Positions 7,117 through 15,275 are shown, counted from the first letter of the stretch. The stretch is 26,804 nt of DNA from VAYN01 sp964540905 (GCA_964540905.1 CAZIOS010000030.1:1-26804), one strand, 5' to 3'. Notes: generated by a model not told the origin, from the sequence alone. Numbers and translations are program-made.

Positions 7117-7458
7117 TCAGCGGCCGAAGTCGTCGGCGCCGATCAGGTCGGCGGCGAGGGCGGCGGCGAAGGATTCGGCCATCGCCGTCATGTTGGCGTG
7201 CTCGAGCGCCTTCAGCTCCTCGGCGAGTTCGTTGGCGCCGAGGTCGAGGGCCTCGTCGAAAGCGTCGATCTCGCTTTCGTCGTGGACCGCCTCGCAGCAC
7301 CACTCGCACTCGGGGCAGCGGCGCCAGATCCGCCAGTGGGCGCGGTCGCCGGCCTGTTCCCAGCAGGTCGGCTGCACCATCTCGGAGCCGCACTCGGGGC
7401 AGACGTGCAGCTGCAGCGCTTTCGCTTGCCTTGTCTCGCTGTTGCCCTGATCTCTCAT
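7117..7458 (-). CDS. Small cysteine-rich zinc-ribbon protein
   Basis: This 113-residue soluble protein starts at ATG 7458 behind a purine-rich GGGGTAGGG leader. It has a zinc-ribbon-like N-terminal half: C20-P-E-C23, then C32, then C48-P-E-C51 followed by C54 and C55. The two CPEC knuckles are the usual metal ligands. Trp residues (RAHWRIWRRCPECEW) sit between the knuckles. The C-terminal half is acidic and helical (FDEALDLGANELAEELKALEHAN), with no membrane segment. It ends seven bases from the convergent polyprenyl synthase gene and is divergent from tatA. Its function is unknown; nucleic-acid or protein binding is the common role of such ribbons. Confidence 0.82.
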   Translation of the reverse strand: MRDQGNSETRQAKALQLHVCPECGSEMVQPTCWEQAGDRAHWRIWRRCPECEWCCEAVHDESEIDAFDEALDLGANELAEELKALEHANMTAMAESFAAALAADLIGADDFGR

Positions 7459-7589
7459 CCCTACCCCTATCGAACCCGAACGGGAGCAACTTGATCCGGA
7501 CTTATTCGCGAAAAAGTCGATAAAACCCCACTACCGAGTATCTAAAAGTGCGTCTGACGCTGATCCGGCGCCTTCCCAACCCCGTTACC
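7459..7589. promoter_or_regulatory. AT-richer divergent intergenic region before tatA
   Basis: The 131 bases between the zinc-ribbon gene and tatA are clearly more AT-rich than their surroundings, notably at 7500-7550 (CTTATTCGCGAAAAAGTCGA, then TAAAAC and TATCTAAAAG). TATCTA at 7539-7544 could be a -10 element for tatA, but no convincing -35 is paired with it. The region must hold promoters for both divergent genes. The exact elements are not resolved. Confidence 0.35.
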
Positions 7590-7859
7590 ATGGGTCAAAT
7601 GCTCGGAAACATCGGTCCCCTAGAGATCCTCGTCGTCCTCATCATCGCCCTCGTGGTATTCGGCCCGAAACGGCTGCCGGAGCTCGGCAGCAGCCTCGGC
7701 CGCGGCATCCGCGAGTTCCGCGACACCGTCACCGGCGAGAAGGACGACGACGATGACGACGTCAAGACGCTCAACGCGTCGAAAGCGACGACGGCACCCG
7801 CTCCTGCTCCAGTCGAGCAGCCGGCCGAGCCCGAGGTCGCCCACGACAAACAGGGCTGA
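7590..7859 (+). CDS. tatA: Sec-independent protein translocase subunit TatA
   Basis: TatA polymerises to form the transport path of the twin-arginine translocase, which exports folded proteins. The ATG at 7590 gives 89 residues; ATG 7599 and an upstream GTG at 7548 are in frame, and none has a strong ribosome-binding site. The protein shows the classical layout: one short N-terminal helix (LEILVVLIIALVVF), the FGPKRLPELG hinge, an amphipathic helix (SSLGRGIREFRDTVTGE), then an acidic DDDDDD run and an Ala/Pro/Glu-rich tail. The FGP hinge is as in TatA/TatB; TatA is preferred because the tail is short and no separate tatB is seen. tatC follows after 11 bases. Confidence 0.93.
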   Translation: MGQMLGNIGPLEILVVLIIALVVFGPKRLPELGSSLGRGIREFRDTVTGEKDDDDDDVKTLNASKATTAPAPAPVEQPAEPEVAHDKQG

Positions 7860-7870
7860 GGCCAGCTGGG

Positions 7871-8644
7871 ATGCCCCGCCGCGTCAAGGCGGTCTCCCAT
7901 GAGGATCGCCTCACGCTCGTCGAGCACCTCGACGAGCTGCGCTCGCGCATCGTCGTCTGCCTCGCCGTCTTCGCGGTAGCGCTCGCCCTCTGCTTCTGGC
8001 AGAACCACCTGCTGCTGGAAATCGCCGGTGGGCCGCTGCCGCACGACCACAAGAAGCTGATCACCTTCGGTATCACCGAGCCCTTCACGACGACGATCAC
8101 GGTCGCCGCCTACGGGGCGATCATCCTGGCGCTGCCGATCGTCCTCTACCAGCTATACGCCTACATCCTGCCCGCCTTCAGCGAGGTCGAGCGCCGGGTC
8201 GTGCTGCCGATCCTGCTGCTCTTCCCGCTGCTCTTCCTCGCCGGCCTCGCCTTCGCCTACTTCGCGGTGATGCCGGCCGCGGTCAAGTTCCTGCTCGGCT
8301 TCAACGACAGCCAGTTCAACGTCCAGGTCAGGGCCCGCGACTACTACAGCTTCTTCTCGACCACGATGCTCGCCTGCGGCCTCGTCTTCCAGCTGCCGCT
8401 GGCGATCCTCGCCGTGACCAGGCTCGGGATCGTCAAGGTCGAGCAGCTCAGCGCCAACCGCCGTTACGCCTACCTGGCGATCGCGATCATCGCCGCGGCG
8501 CTGCCGGGGGTCGACCCGGTCTCGATGATCATCGAGATGATCCCGCTGCTTGTTCTGTTCGAGTTGAGTATCTTGCTCGCGCGGGCCTTTGGCCGGCCGG
8601 GAGCGGCAGGAGGAGTGGCGGAACCCTCGACCCAGGAGCAGTGA
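7871..8644 (+). CDS. tatC: Sec-independent protein translocase subunit TatC
   Basis: TatC is the six-helix membrane receptor that recognises twin-arginine signal peptides. The 257-residue protein has the conserved N-terminal cytoplasmic LVEHLDELRSRI, the FSEVERRVVLP segment after the second helix, and the PGVDPVSMIIEMIPL motif before the last helices. Six hydrophobic segments can be followed across residues 27-245. The start ATG 7871 follows tatA by 11 bases, so the two are co-transcribed. The likely cargo in this window is the Rieske protein at 3131. Confidence 0.95.
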   Translation: MPRRVKAVSHEDRLTLVEHLDELRSRIVVCLAVFAVALALCFWQNHLLLEIAGGPLPHDHKKLITFGITEPFTTTITVAAYGAIILALPIVLYQLYAYILPAFSEVERRVVLPILLLFPLLFLAGLAFAYFAVMPAAVKFLLGFNDSQFNVQVRARDYYSFFSTTMLACGLVFQLPLAILAVTRLGIVKVEQLSANRRYAYLAIAIIAAALPGVDPVSMIIEMIPLLVLFELSILLARAFGRPGAAGGVAEPSTQEQ

Positions 8645-8651
8645 GGAGCTG

Positions 8652-9461
8652 ATGGCGGCAAGCGGTGGCGAGCGGAGGATGGTCTTCGACATCCGGGGAC
8701 GGCGTAAACACGTCGTCAAATTCGTCTACGCGATCCTCGCCCTGCTGATGGGCGCCAGCCTCTTCCTCGTCGTCGGCCCGGTCAACATCGGCAGCCTGCT
8801 CGGCACCGGCAGTTCCACCAGCAACTCGGCGGCGATCTTCGAAGAAGAAGCCGAGAAGATCGAACACAGGCTGAAAAAAGAACCGGAAAACCCGGCGCTG
8901 CTGCTCAACCTAACGAAAACGCGGATCAACGCCGGCAACTCGCTCACCACGGTCAACGAAGAAACCGGCGGCACCGAAATCAGCATCGAAGGTCGCTCCC
9001 AGCTCGAGAAGGCGAGCAACGTCTGGTCCGAATACCTGAAGGCCACCGGCGAACCGAGCCCCAACGGCGCGGTGCTCGTCGCCCCCGCCCTCTTCACGCT
9101 GGCCCAGCTCTCGCGCAGCGGCAACGAAGCCGAGGCCAACGTCAAGGCCGCCGCCAACGCCCAGCAGATCATCGCCGATGCGCAGCCGAGCCTCGGCTCG
9201 CTCAGCAACCTGGCGATCTACCGCACCTACTCCTTCGACTACGGGGCGGCCGCGAAAGCGGCCAAAGAAGCCGAAAAATACGCCCACACCAAGTTCGAAC
9301 GCGAAAACCTCGGCAACCAGCTCAAAGAAATCACCAAACGCGCCCACGAATTCCAGAAACAGATTGCCGAAGAGAACAAAGCGACCAAGGGCCAGGGCAA
9401 AGAAGCGCTCGAAAACCCGCTCGGCGGCCTCAGCGGCGGCGGCGCCCTGACCGAACCCTGA
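8652..9461 (+). CDS. Membrane-anchored TPR-like protein of unknown function
   Basis: ATG 8652 follows the tatC stop by seven bases with GAGGAG just upstream and gives 269 residues. ATG 8679 is an alternative. A basic N-terminus (RGRRKHVVK) precedes one transmembrane helix (FVYAILALLMGASLFLVVGP, about residues 25-44), which should leave the rest outside the cytoplasm. The outer part is helical and Ala/Glu/Lys-rich. It has pairs of helices resembling tetratricopeptide repeats (PENPALLLNLTKTRINAGN, SLSNLAIYRTYSFDYGAAAK) and ends in a charged coiled coil and a Gly-rich tail. Its codon use favours GAA and AAA, unlike the GAG-rich genes upstream. Its place in the tat operon suggests a link to export or envelope assembly, but no function can be assigned. 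Confidence 0.8.
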   Translation: MAASGGERRMVFDIRGRRKHVVKFVYAILALLMGASLFLVVGPVNIGSLLGTGSSTSNSAAIFEEEAEKIEHRLKKEPENPALLLNLTKTRINAGNSLTTVNEETGGTEISIEGRSQLEKASNVWSEYLKATGEPSPNGAVLVAPALFTLAQLSRSGNEAEANVKAAANAQQIIADAQPSLGSLSNLAIYRTYSFDYGAAAKAAKEAEKYAHTKFERENLGNQLKEITKRAHEFQKQIAEENKATKGQGKEALENPLGGLSGGGALTEP

Positions 9462-9479
9462 GCCGCGGTCCCGGCGGGA

Positions 9480-9552
9480 TGGGCCGTGAAGGGCTCGAAC
9501 CTTCGACCTTGAGATTAAGAGTCTCCTGCTCTACCAACTGAGCTAACGGCCC
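9480..9552 (-). tRNA. tRNA-Lys (anticodon CTT)
   Basis: The reverse strand folds as a full cloverleaf of 73 bases. The acceptor stem GGGCCGT pairs with ACGGCCC, the D stem GCTC with GAGC, and the T stem GAAGG with CCTTC around TTCGAGC. The anticodon loop CTCTTAA carries CTT at 9517-9519, so it reads AAG lysine codons. The anticodon stem GGAGA/TCTCA leaves a G27-A43 mismatch at its top. The discriminator is A and CCA is not encoded. Confidence 0.96.
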
Positions 9553-9597
9553 GGGGCCGGCAAGTATAGGAAGCCGCGCCGCCCGCGGCGAGCGCCG

Positions 9598-10359
9598 CTA
9601 CTTCGGGGTGCAGGGCTCCTCGACGCTGCCGTCGATCACGGTGCCGTCGGCGAAGCTGAAGCGGCCGTGGGTGTCGAGAATGCCGTCGGAGCAATGGGCG
9701 GAGACGTAGCTGCGCCGGCGGCCGCCGGCGCGGAAGCGGCGGCCGACGTCGACGTCGATATGGGTGATCGCGCCGAGGCCGCCGGCGATCGGGGGAACCG
9801 CGAGCGTGGCGCGGTAGCGGAAGGCGCCGCGGCGGCGTTCGATCGGGACCGGGATCGCGAAGGTCTGGGTGGCGGGCACGCGGGTCTGGGCGTGGATCAC
9901 GACCGTCGGGTGCCCGGCTTCGGGCGGGCCGTTGAAGATCGTCAGCGGCGAGCTGGCGGTGACGGTGCCGATGCCGAGGTCGATCAGGGCTTCGACCCGG
10001 CCGGTGCCGACGATCGCCCCGCGACAGAGCCGCCGCGCTTCCGCCGTGCTCGCGCTCGCCACCCTTTCCGCCGCGCAGGTGGGCAGGCCGCCGGCGCTGA
10101 GACGGCCGTCGCGATCGAAGTCGACGATCGCCAGCTGCAGCGCCGGCGGCTCGCCGCCGCCCTTGGCGCGCAGGTCGACGTGGCCCTGGAAGTCGATCGG
10201 GGCGAAGCGGTGGCGCGGCAGCGTCCGCGGTTGGAAGCCACCGTTGGCATGGAGGACCAGACCTTCGACTTCGACCAGCGCCGCGTCGGCGCCGGCGGCG
10301 GCCAGCAGCAGCGCCGCGCAGCAGAGCGCCAGCGCCGCCTTCAGCCGCCGACTTTGCAT
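9598..10359 (-). CDS. Secreted four-cysteine protein, paralog 3 of a local family
   Basis: This 253-residue protein is the third gene of a tandem of three paralogs. An N-terminal signal peptide (RRLKAALALCCAALLLAAAG, ending near ADAA) leads into a beta-rich mature domain. Family landmarks are GGFQPRTLPRHRFAPI, GEPPAL, GGLPTC, CRGAIVGTG, ASSPLTIFNGP, VPPIAGGLGAIT, SAHC and a C-terminal EEPCTPK. The four non-signal cysteines occupy the same places in all four family members here and probably form two disulfides. It is more Arg-rich than its paralogs. The ATG start at 10359 lies 19 bases inside the upstream paralog, with little ribosome-binding site, so translation is probably coupled. I recognise no named domain; location outside the membrane is inferred from the signal peptide. 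Confidence 0.85.
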   Translation of the reverse strand: MQSRRLKAALALCCAALLLAAAGADAALVEVEGLVLHANGGFQPRTLPRHRFAPIDFQGHVDLRAKGGGEPPALQLAIVDFDRDGRLSAGGLPTCAAERVASASTAEARRLCRGAIVGTGRVEALIDLGIGTVTASSPLTIFNGPPEAGHPTVVIHAQTRVPATQTFAIPVPIERRRGAFRYRATLAVPPIAGGLGAITHIDVDVGRRFRAGGRRRSYVSAHCSDGILDTHGRFSFADGTVIDGSVEEPCTPK

Positions 10360-11102
10360 GAGGGCGCCAGGGTCCCGGGGAAGAAGCTGCCGTCGGCGAG
10401 TTCGATCGAGCCCTGGACCTGCAGCCGCGAGCCTTCGCAGCGGGCGCTGGCGTAGCTGTGTTCGACCCCACCCGCCTTCCAGGTGCGGCCGATCCTCGCC
10501 TTGGCCAGGGTCACCGCCCCGTAGCCGCCGGCGATCGGCGGCATTTCGATTTCGACCCGGTAGCCGTAGCGGCCGTTGTGGATCCGTTCGATCGAGAAGG
10601 GCACGAGCAGCGCCTTCGGCACCGGCACGGTCTCGTAGGCATGGGCGATCAGCGCCGGCCGGCCGTGGTCGGCGGGCGCGTTGAAGAGGGTGATCGGCGA
10701 GCTGATCGCCAGCGGTGCCTGGCCCGGGAGGTTGACGGTGGCGCGCCCCAGCCCTTCGCCGACGATCGCCTTGGGGCAGCGCGCCTTGGCCTGCGCCGGG
10801 GTCGTTTCGGACAGCTTCGCCAGCGTGCAGACCGGCAGCCCGGCGGTGTCGATCGCGCCGTGTTTGTCGAAGGCGAAGAGCAGCTTGTGCAGCGCCGACG
10901 GAGTCGAGCCGTCGTTGGTCTTGATCCGCGTCTTGCTTTCGATCGTGATCGGGGCGTTGCGGTGCTCGGGCAGCGTCGTCGGGGCGATCGTCGCCGTTGC
11001 CTTCACTTCGATCGCCCCGATCTGGATCGTCAGCGCGGAGGCGGCGGCGCAGCAGACCGCGCCGATCAGAGCCGCCGCGACGACGACCTTTGCCGCCCGC
11101 AC
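10341..11102 (-). CDS. Secreted four-cysteine protein, paralog 2 of a local family
   Basis: A GTG start at 11102 shares one base with the TAG stop of the upstream paralog (TAGTG), giving 253 residues. A longer frame runs upstream to 11915 but reads through the other paralog and was rejected. The signal peptide is VVVAAALIGAVCCAAASA. The mature domain has the family landmarks TIAPTTLPEHRNAPI, DGSTPSAL, GLPVC (C92), C109-PKAIVG, ISSPITLFNAP, HAYETVPVP, IHNGRYGY, IAGGYGAVT, SARC and PSCKVGG. It is a close homologue of the genes on either side and more distantly of the one at 25024. The function is unknown. The tandem arrangement points to gene duplication with later divergence. Confidence 0.86.
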   Translation of the reverse strand: MRAAKVVVAAALIGAVCCAAASALTIQIGAIEVKATATIAPTTLPEHRNAPITIESKTRIKTNDGSTPSALHKLLFAFDKHGAIDTAGLPVCTLAKLSETTPAQAKARCPKAIVGEGLGRATVNLPGQAPLAISSPITLFNAPADHGRPALIAHAYETVPVPKALLVPFSIERIHNGRYGYRVEIEMPPIAGGYGAVTLAKARIGRTWKAGGVEHSYASARCEGSRLQVQGSIELADGSFFPGTLAPSCKVGG

Positions 11103-11866
11103 TAGACGCCCTTGCAGGGTTTGAACAGGTCGCCCTGGAGGAAGGTGCCGTCTTTGAAGATGAACTGGCCTTTGGCCTGCAGGCGACCGTCGGGGCAGCT
11201 GGCGTTGGCGTAGCTCAGCCGCTTCCCCTTGTAGACCCATTCCTTGCCGATCTTCAGGCGGCCGTAGATCGGGGTGCCGTAGCCACCGGCGATCTTGGGA
11301 ATTTCGGCGACGGTCTTGAACCCGTAGCGGCCGTCGTGGACTTTCTGGATCTCGATCGGGACGACGAAGGTGGTCGGTCCGGGGACGTCGATGTGGGCGT
11401 GCGCCAGCACGGTCGGGTTGCCGTCTTTCTTCGGGCCGTTGAAGATCGTGATCGGCGAGGAGGCGGGGATCGGTCCCTGTTCGGGGAAGTTGACGACCGC
11501 CTTGCCGAAGCCGGTGCCGACGATCGCGCCGGGGCAGAGCTTGCGCGCGACCGCGGTCGTGGTCGCCGCCAGTTTCGCCTGCGTGCAGACCGGCAGCCCG
11601 CGGGTTTCGACCGAGCCGTGCTTGTCGAACCAGAGCACGATCGTTTTGAGGATCGGCGGCGGCGAGCCGTCGGCGGTTTCGAACTTGCCGAAGCCATGCA
11701 GCTTGATCGGCGCGAACTTGTGCTTGGGCAGGGTCGTCGGCGAGAAGCCGCCTTCGGTGACGACGATGATGTTGCCGACCTGCAGCCGCAGTGCGTAGGC
11801 AGAACCGCCGACGGTAAGCAGGAGCGCCGCGGCTATCGCGAGCGTCCTTAACACATTCTTCCGCAA
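11102..11866 (-). CDS. Secreted four-cysteine protein, paralog 1 of a local family (first gene of the tandem)
   Basis: The start is TTG at 11866 with GGAGG five bases upstream, giving 254 residues. Residues 1-25 are a signal peptide (VLRTLAIAAALLLTVGGSAYA). The mature domain has GGFSPTTLPKHKFAPI, ADGSPPPIL, FDKHG, GLPVC (C94), C111-PGAIVGTG, SSPITIFNGP, VPIEIQKVHDGRYGF, IPKIAGGYG, NASC (C224), FKDGTFLQG and KPC (C251). It leads an operon of three paralogs and diverges from the MMPL transporter gene across only 84 bases. A fourth paralog follows the MCE operon. That bracketing suggests a shared role with the MCE/MMPL system at the envelope, which is inference. No enzyme motif is visible; a binding or structural protein is more likely than an enzyme. 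Confidence 0.87.
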   Translation of the reverse strand: MRKNVLRTLAIAAALLLTVGGSAYALRLQVGNIIVVTEGGFSPTTLPKHKFAPIKLHGFGKFETADGSPPPILKTIVLWFDKHGSVETRGLPVCTQAKLAATTTAVARKLCPGAIVGTGFGKAVVNFPEQGPIPASSPITIFNGPKKDGNPTVLAHAHIDVPGPTTFVVPIEIQKVHDGRYGFKTVAEIPKIAGGYGTPIYGRLKIGKEWVYKGKRLSYANASCPDGRLQAKGQFIFKDGTFLQGDLFKPCKGV

Positions 11867-11950
11867 CGTTTCCTCCCTCCCGTTCCCCCAACCGGCAAAC
11901 TACCACGAGTGTCATGGAGGAGTAGCAGGGGATCGCCGGAATCCGCGGGC
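11867..11950. promoter_or_regulatory. Divergent promoter region between the paralog tandem and the MMPL/MCE genes
   Basis: These 84 bases separate two divergent operons, so promoters for both must lie here or just inside the coding ends. The reverse strand has a strong GGAGG at 11872-11876 for the TTG start at 11866. TAGTTT on the reverse strand near 11895-11900 could be a -10 element. No clear palindromic operator was seen. The closeness makes joint regulation of the two operons possible. Confidence 0.4.
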
Positions 11951-14900
11951 ATGGATCCGGGCGATCGCCCCCCGTTGACCCTGCGCCATCCGCGTGCGGT
12001 GCTCGCCGTGGCGGCGCTCGTCCTTGCCGTGCTCGGCGTGATCGGGGCCAACGTCGAGGGCAAGCTCGAACCGACGACGGTCAACATCCCCGGCACCAAG
12101 TCCTCGGTCTCGACCGAACTGCTGCGCGAACACTTCGGCAACTCGGCTCCCTTCGCGATCCTCCTGCAGGGCCCCGCCGCCGAACTCGACCATCAGGGAC
12201 CGGAATTGATCCGCGCCCTGCGGCGCGACCCGCGGGTCAGCACGATCTCCCCCTGGGACAAGGGCGCGGTCGAACTGCTGCGGCCGGGTCCGCGCAAGGC
12301 GCTGATCCTCGCCGACTTCCACACCGACGTCACCACCGCCGTCAACAAGACGGTGCCGGCGCTGGAACGCACCCTCGAACAGCGGGTGCGGCCGCCGGTG
12401 CGCGCCACCCAGACCGGCTTCGCCACCCTCTCGCGGGCGCTGCAGCAGGAATCGATCAACGCCAGCGAGCAAGGCGAGCTGCTGGCGATCCCGTTCCTGC
12501 TGATCGTCCTCCTGCTCGTCTTCCGCTCGCCGATCGCGGCGGCGATCCCGCTCGTCTTCGGCGCCATCACCGTGATCGCCTCGCGCGGGATCCTCCATTT
12601 CTTCACCGCCTGGTTCAGCATCGACGCCTTCGCCCTGACCGTCTGCACGATGATCGGGCTGGCGCTGGGAGTCGACTACGCGCTGCTGATGGTCTCGCGC
12701 TTCCGCGAGGAGCTGGAAGCGGGGAAAGACCCGCTCGAGGCGGCGCGCATCACCCGCCGCACCGCCGGCCGCACGACGATGTTCGCCGGCAGCACCCTGC
12801 TGCTCTCGATGATCGTCGCGATCTTCGTCGTGCCGGGGCCGCTGCTGGCCTCGCTGGCGGGGACGGTGGCGATGGTCGTCGTCCTCAGCGTCGCCGTCGC
12901 CACCCTCGTGGTCCCGCCGCTGCTGCTGCTGGTCGGCGACAGGATCGATCGCTGGCGGCTCGGCCCGGCCCCGAGCGGCGACTCCGGGGTGATGGTCTTC
13001 GTCAGCGCGGCGCTGAAGCGGCCGGCGCTGGCGGCGCTGGCGATCGGCGCCGTCGTGCTGGTCCTCGCCGCGCCCGCGATCGGGCTCAAGACCGGTCCCC
13101 CCAGCACCGAACAGCTGCCGACCGACTCGCCCGCCCGCCAGGACGCCGAACTGATCGCGAAGACGATCGGCCCCGGCTTCGAAGCCCCCTACCAGGTGAT
13201 CGCGGTCAGCCCGCGGGGCCCTATCACCAGCGCCAAGAACCTCGCCGCGCTCGAGCATTGGCAGCGCCGGATCGCGAAGATCCCCGGCGTGCAGCTGGTG
13301 ATCGGGCCGGCCCAGGCGGCGAAGCCGGTCACCCCCCTGCAGGAAACCGGCAACGCCATCCTCGCCTCCGACGGCGATCTCGGCCCGGTCAAGCAGCTCG
13401 GCAAACTGGGCCGCAGCCTCGCCATCGCCGCCGGTGGGGTCGGTCAGCTGCGCAGCGGCCTCGACGAAGCGAGCGACGGCGCCGGGCTGCTGGCCGACGG
13501 GTCGGGACGCGCCGGAGCGGGCGCGCAGCTGATCGCCAGCGGCCTCGGTCGGGCCAGCGGCGGCAGCCAGCGGGCGATCGACGCTCTGGCTCGCTTCGCC
13601 AAGGGCACGCACAAACTGGCGAACTCACTGCGGCTGGCCTCGCTGGCCGTGATCCAGGTCAAGCTCGGCGTCAACTCGCTGATGGTCACCCTGATCCGCA
13701 ACGCGCGGCCGCGCAGCCGCCGGCTGGAGAAGAGCCTCAACGAAGAGGCCAACACGAAGCTGCCGCAGCTGATCGGACCCGCCCGCGCCACCGAAGAACA
13801 GCTGAAGGCCGCCCTCGCGCAGCTGCAGGGAATGACCGTCGGCCGCTCGGACCCCAACTACACGGCGGCGCTGGCGGCGGTGGAGGGAGCCGCGGCGGCG
13901 TTCACCGGCACCAACCCCGCCAACGGCCAGCCCTACGCGGCGGGCTACGCGGGCCTGCCGACGGAACTGACGAAGCTCGACGAACGGCTGCTGGCGGACC
14001 ACGGAGAAGCGAAGGAAGTCAACGCCTACATAAACAGCACCAGCCATGAAATGGAGAAAGTCCAGCACGCCCTGATCAAACTCAACGAAGGGATGTTCGA
14101 ACTGGTCAAAGGCGGCAACAAGATCGCCCACGGCGCCCATCGCCTGGCCAAGGAAGCCCGCCGCCTCGGCGGCGGCATCGAACAGCTCAGCGGCGGCGCC
14201 ACGGCCCTGGTCACCGGCATCGACCGCCTCACCGGCGGCACCGAAGCGCTCCAGCACAGCCTCGCCGCCGGCTTTGTCAAGGCCGCGCCGCTGCAGGGCG
14301 GTCTGCGCCGCGCCAGCGTCCGCGTGATCTCCGGCCGGGCGCAGATCAGGCGCCAGGCGCGGCGCGTCAGCGAGGCCTCGCCGGGCCTCTTCAACTCGGG
14401 CTACTTCGTCCTCTCGGCGCTGGACGGGGCGCCGCCGCGAGCGCGCCAGGCCGCCTCCTCGACGATCGACCTGCCGCGCGGCGGCCAGGCCGGCGCGATC
14501 ACGGTCGTCTCCACGCATCGGCTCAACACCCCCGGCTCGATCGCGCTCAACAAGCGCCTCAACGGCGAAGCGGCGGAAGTCCACGAAAAAGCGGGTCTGA
14601 CGACGGGCGTCGCCGGCGGCGCCGCCCAGCTCAACGACTTCAGCCAAGTCACCCGCGCGCGGATGCCGTGGGTGATCCTGGCGATCACGCTGGTCACCTT
14701 CCTCGTCCTGGTCGCCGTGCTGCGGGCGATCCCACTGGCGGCGATCGCGGTCGGCCTCAACCTGGCGACGGTCGGCGTCGCCTTCGGCATCCTCACCCTG
14801 CTCTTCCACGTCCCCGCCGGCTGGCCGCTGGGCGGCCACCACTACATCGACGCGGTCAGCGCGGTGATGATCTTCGGCATCGTCTTCGGGCTCTCGATCG

Positions 14901-15223
14901 ACTACGCGGTCTTCATCCTCAGCCGCATGCGCGAGCACTACGACCGCGACGGCGACAACGCCGCCGCGATCCGCTTCAGCCTCGAGAAGACCGCCCGCGT
15001 AATCACCGGCGCGGCGGCGATCATGATGGCGGTCTTCGTCGTCTTCGCCGGCGCTTCGGTGTCGACGGTCAGCCAGCTGGGGACGGGGCTGACCGTCGCC
15101 GTGCTGCTCGACGCCACCGTGGTCCGGATCGTCCTGCTGCCGGCGCTGATGCTGCTGATCGGCGACCGGGTCTGGTGGCTGCCGCGACCGCTGGCGCGGG
15201 CGCTGCCCAGATTCGACGTCTGA
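11951..15223 (+). CDS. MMPL/RND-family transporter with a large helical external insert
   Basis: This proton-driven MMPL-family exporter probably moves lipids or other hydrophobic compounds. ATG 11951 gives 1090 residues; an in-frame GTG at 11909 is the alternative. It has a helix at about 16-34, a first external domain, a five- or six-helix block, a second very large external region (about 370-910), and a final helix block. The two proton-relay motifs of MmpL proteins are present: GVDYALLMVSRFREEL in the first block and GLSIDYAVFILSRMREHY in the second. The second external region is far longer than a normal RND loop. It contains Gly-spaced helical repeats (GQLRSGLDEASDGAGLLADG; GGGIEQLSGGATALVTGIDR), reminiscent of YhgE-like proteins. 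It lies 52 bases before six MCE genes on the same strand. Substrate and direction cannot be read from sequence. Confidence 0.92.
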   Translation: MDPGDRPPLTLRHPRAVLAVAALVLAVLGVIGANVEGKLEPTTVNIPGTKSSVSTELLREHFGNSAPFAILLQGPAAELDHQGPELIRALRRDPRVSTISPWDKGAVELLRPGPRKALILADFHTDVTTAVNKTVPALERTLEQRVRPPVRATQTGFATLSRALQQESINASEQGELLAIPFLLIVLLLVFRSPIAAAIPLVFGAITVIASRGILHFFTAWFSIDAFALTVCTMIGLALGVDYALLMVSRFREELEAGKDPLEAARITRRTAGRTTMFAGSTLLLSMIVAIFVVPGPLLASLAGTVAMVVVLSVAVATLVVPPLLLLVGDRIDRWRLGPAPSGDSGVMVFVSAALKRPALAALAIGAVVLVLAAPAIGLKTGPPSTEQLPTDSPARQDAELIAKTIGPGFEAPYQVIAVSPRGPITSAKNLAALEHWQRRIAKIPGVQLVIGPAQAAKPVTPLQETGNAILASDGDLGPVKQLGKLGRSLAIAAGGVGQLRSGLDEASDGAGLLADGSGRAGAGAQLIASGLGRASGGSQRAIDALARFAKGTHKLANSLRLASLAVIQVKLGVNSLMVTLIRNARPRSRRLEKSLNEEANTKLPQLIGPARATEEQLKAALAQLQGMTVGRSDPNYTAALAAVEGAAAAFTGTNPANGQPYAAGYAGLPTELTKLDERLLADHGEAKEVNAYINSTSHEMEKVQHALIKLNEGMFELVKGGNKIAHGAHRLAKEARRLGGGIEQLSGGATALVTGIDRLTGGTEALQHSLAAGFVKAAPLQGGLRRASVRVISGRAQIRRQARRVSEASPGLFNSGYFVLSALDGAPPRARQAASSTIDLPRGGQAGAITVVSTHRLNTPGSIALNKRLNGEAAEVHEKAGLTTGVAGGAAQLNDFSQVTRARMPWVILAITLVTFLVLVAVLRAIPLAAIAVGLNLATVGVAFGILTLLFHVPAGWPLGGHHYIDAVSAVMIFGIVFGLSIDYAVFILSRMREHYDRDGDNAAAIRFSLEKTARVITGAAAIMMAVFVVFAGASVSTVSQLGTGLTVAVLLDATVVRIVLLPALMLLIGDRVWWLPRPLARALPRFDV

Positions 15224-15224
15224 G

Positions 15225-15234
15225 CAACGCGTTG
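15225..15234. promoter_or_regulatory. Perfect 10-base palindrome ahead of the MCE genes
   Basis: CAACGCGTTG is a perfect inverted repeat in the short gap between the MMPL stop and the first MCE gene, followed by a locally AT-rich GATTTCCAGTTAAGTA. It could be an operator, perhaps for the TetR protein at 24178. Short palindromes also occur by chance in GC-rich DNA, and I saw no second copy near the other operon starts. Confidence 0.22.
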
Positions 15235-15275
15235 ATTTCCAGTTAAGTACCCGCTCGCGACGCTCTTGCCCGGGG

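Noticed and set aside
7106..7120. Inverted repeat CTGAG-GCCGG-CTCAG between convergent genes as a terminator
   Set aside because: The five-base stem is short, overlaps both stop codons and has no T run on either strand.
7741..7761. GAC-rich run in tatA as a simple repeat or regulatory element
   Set aside because: It encodes the acidic DDDDDD stretch of the TatA tail, so it is explained by the protein.
11103..11915. Upstream extension of the paralog 2 frame
   Set aside because: It would overlay the whole of paralog 1 in another frame; the GTG at 11102 directly before a signal peptide is the sensible start.
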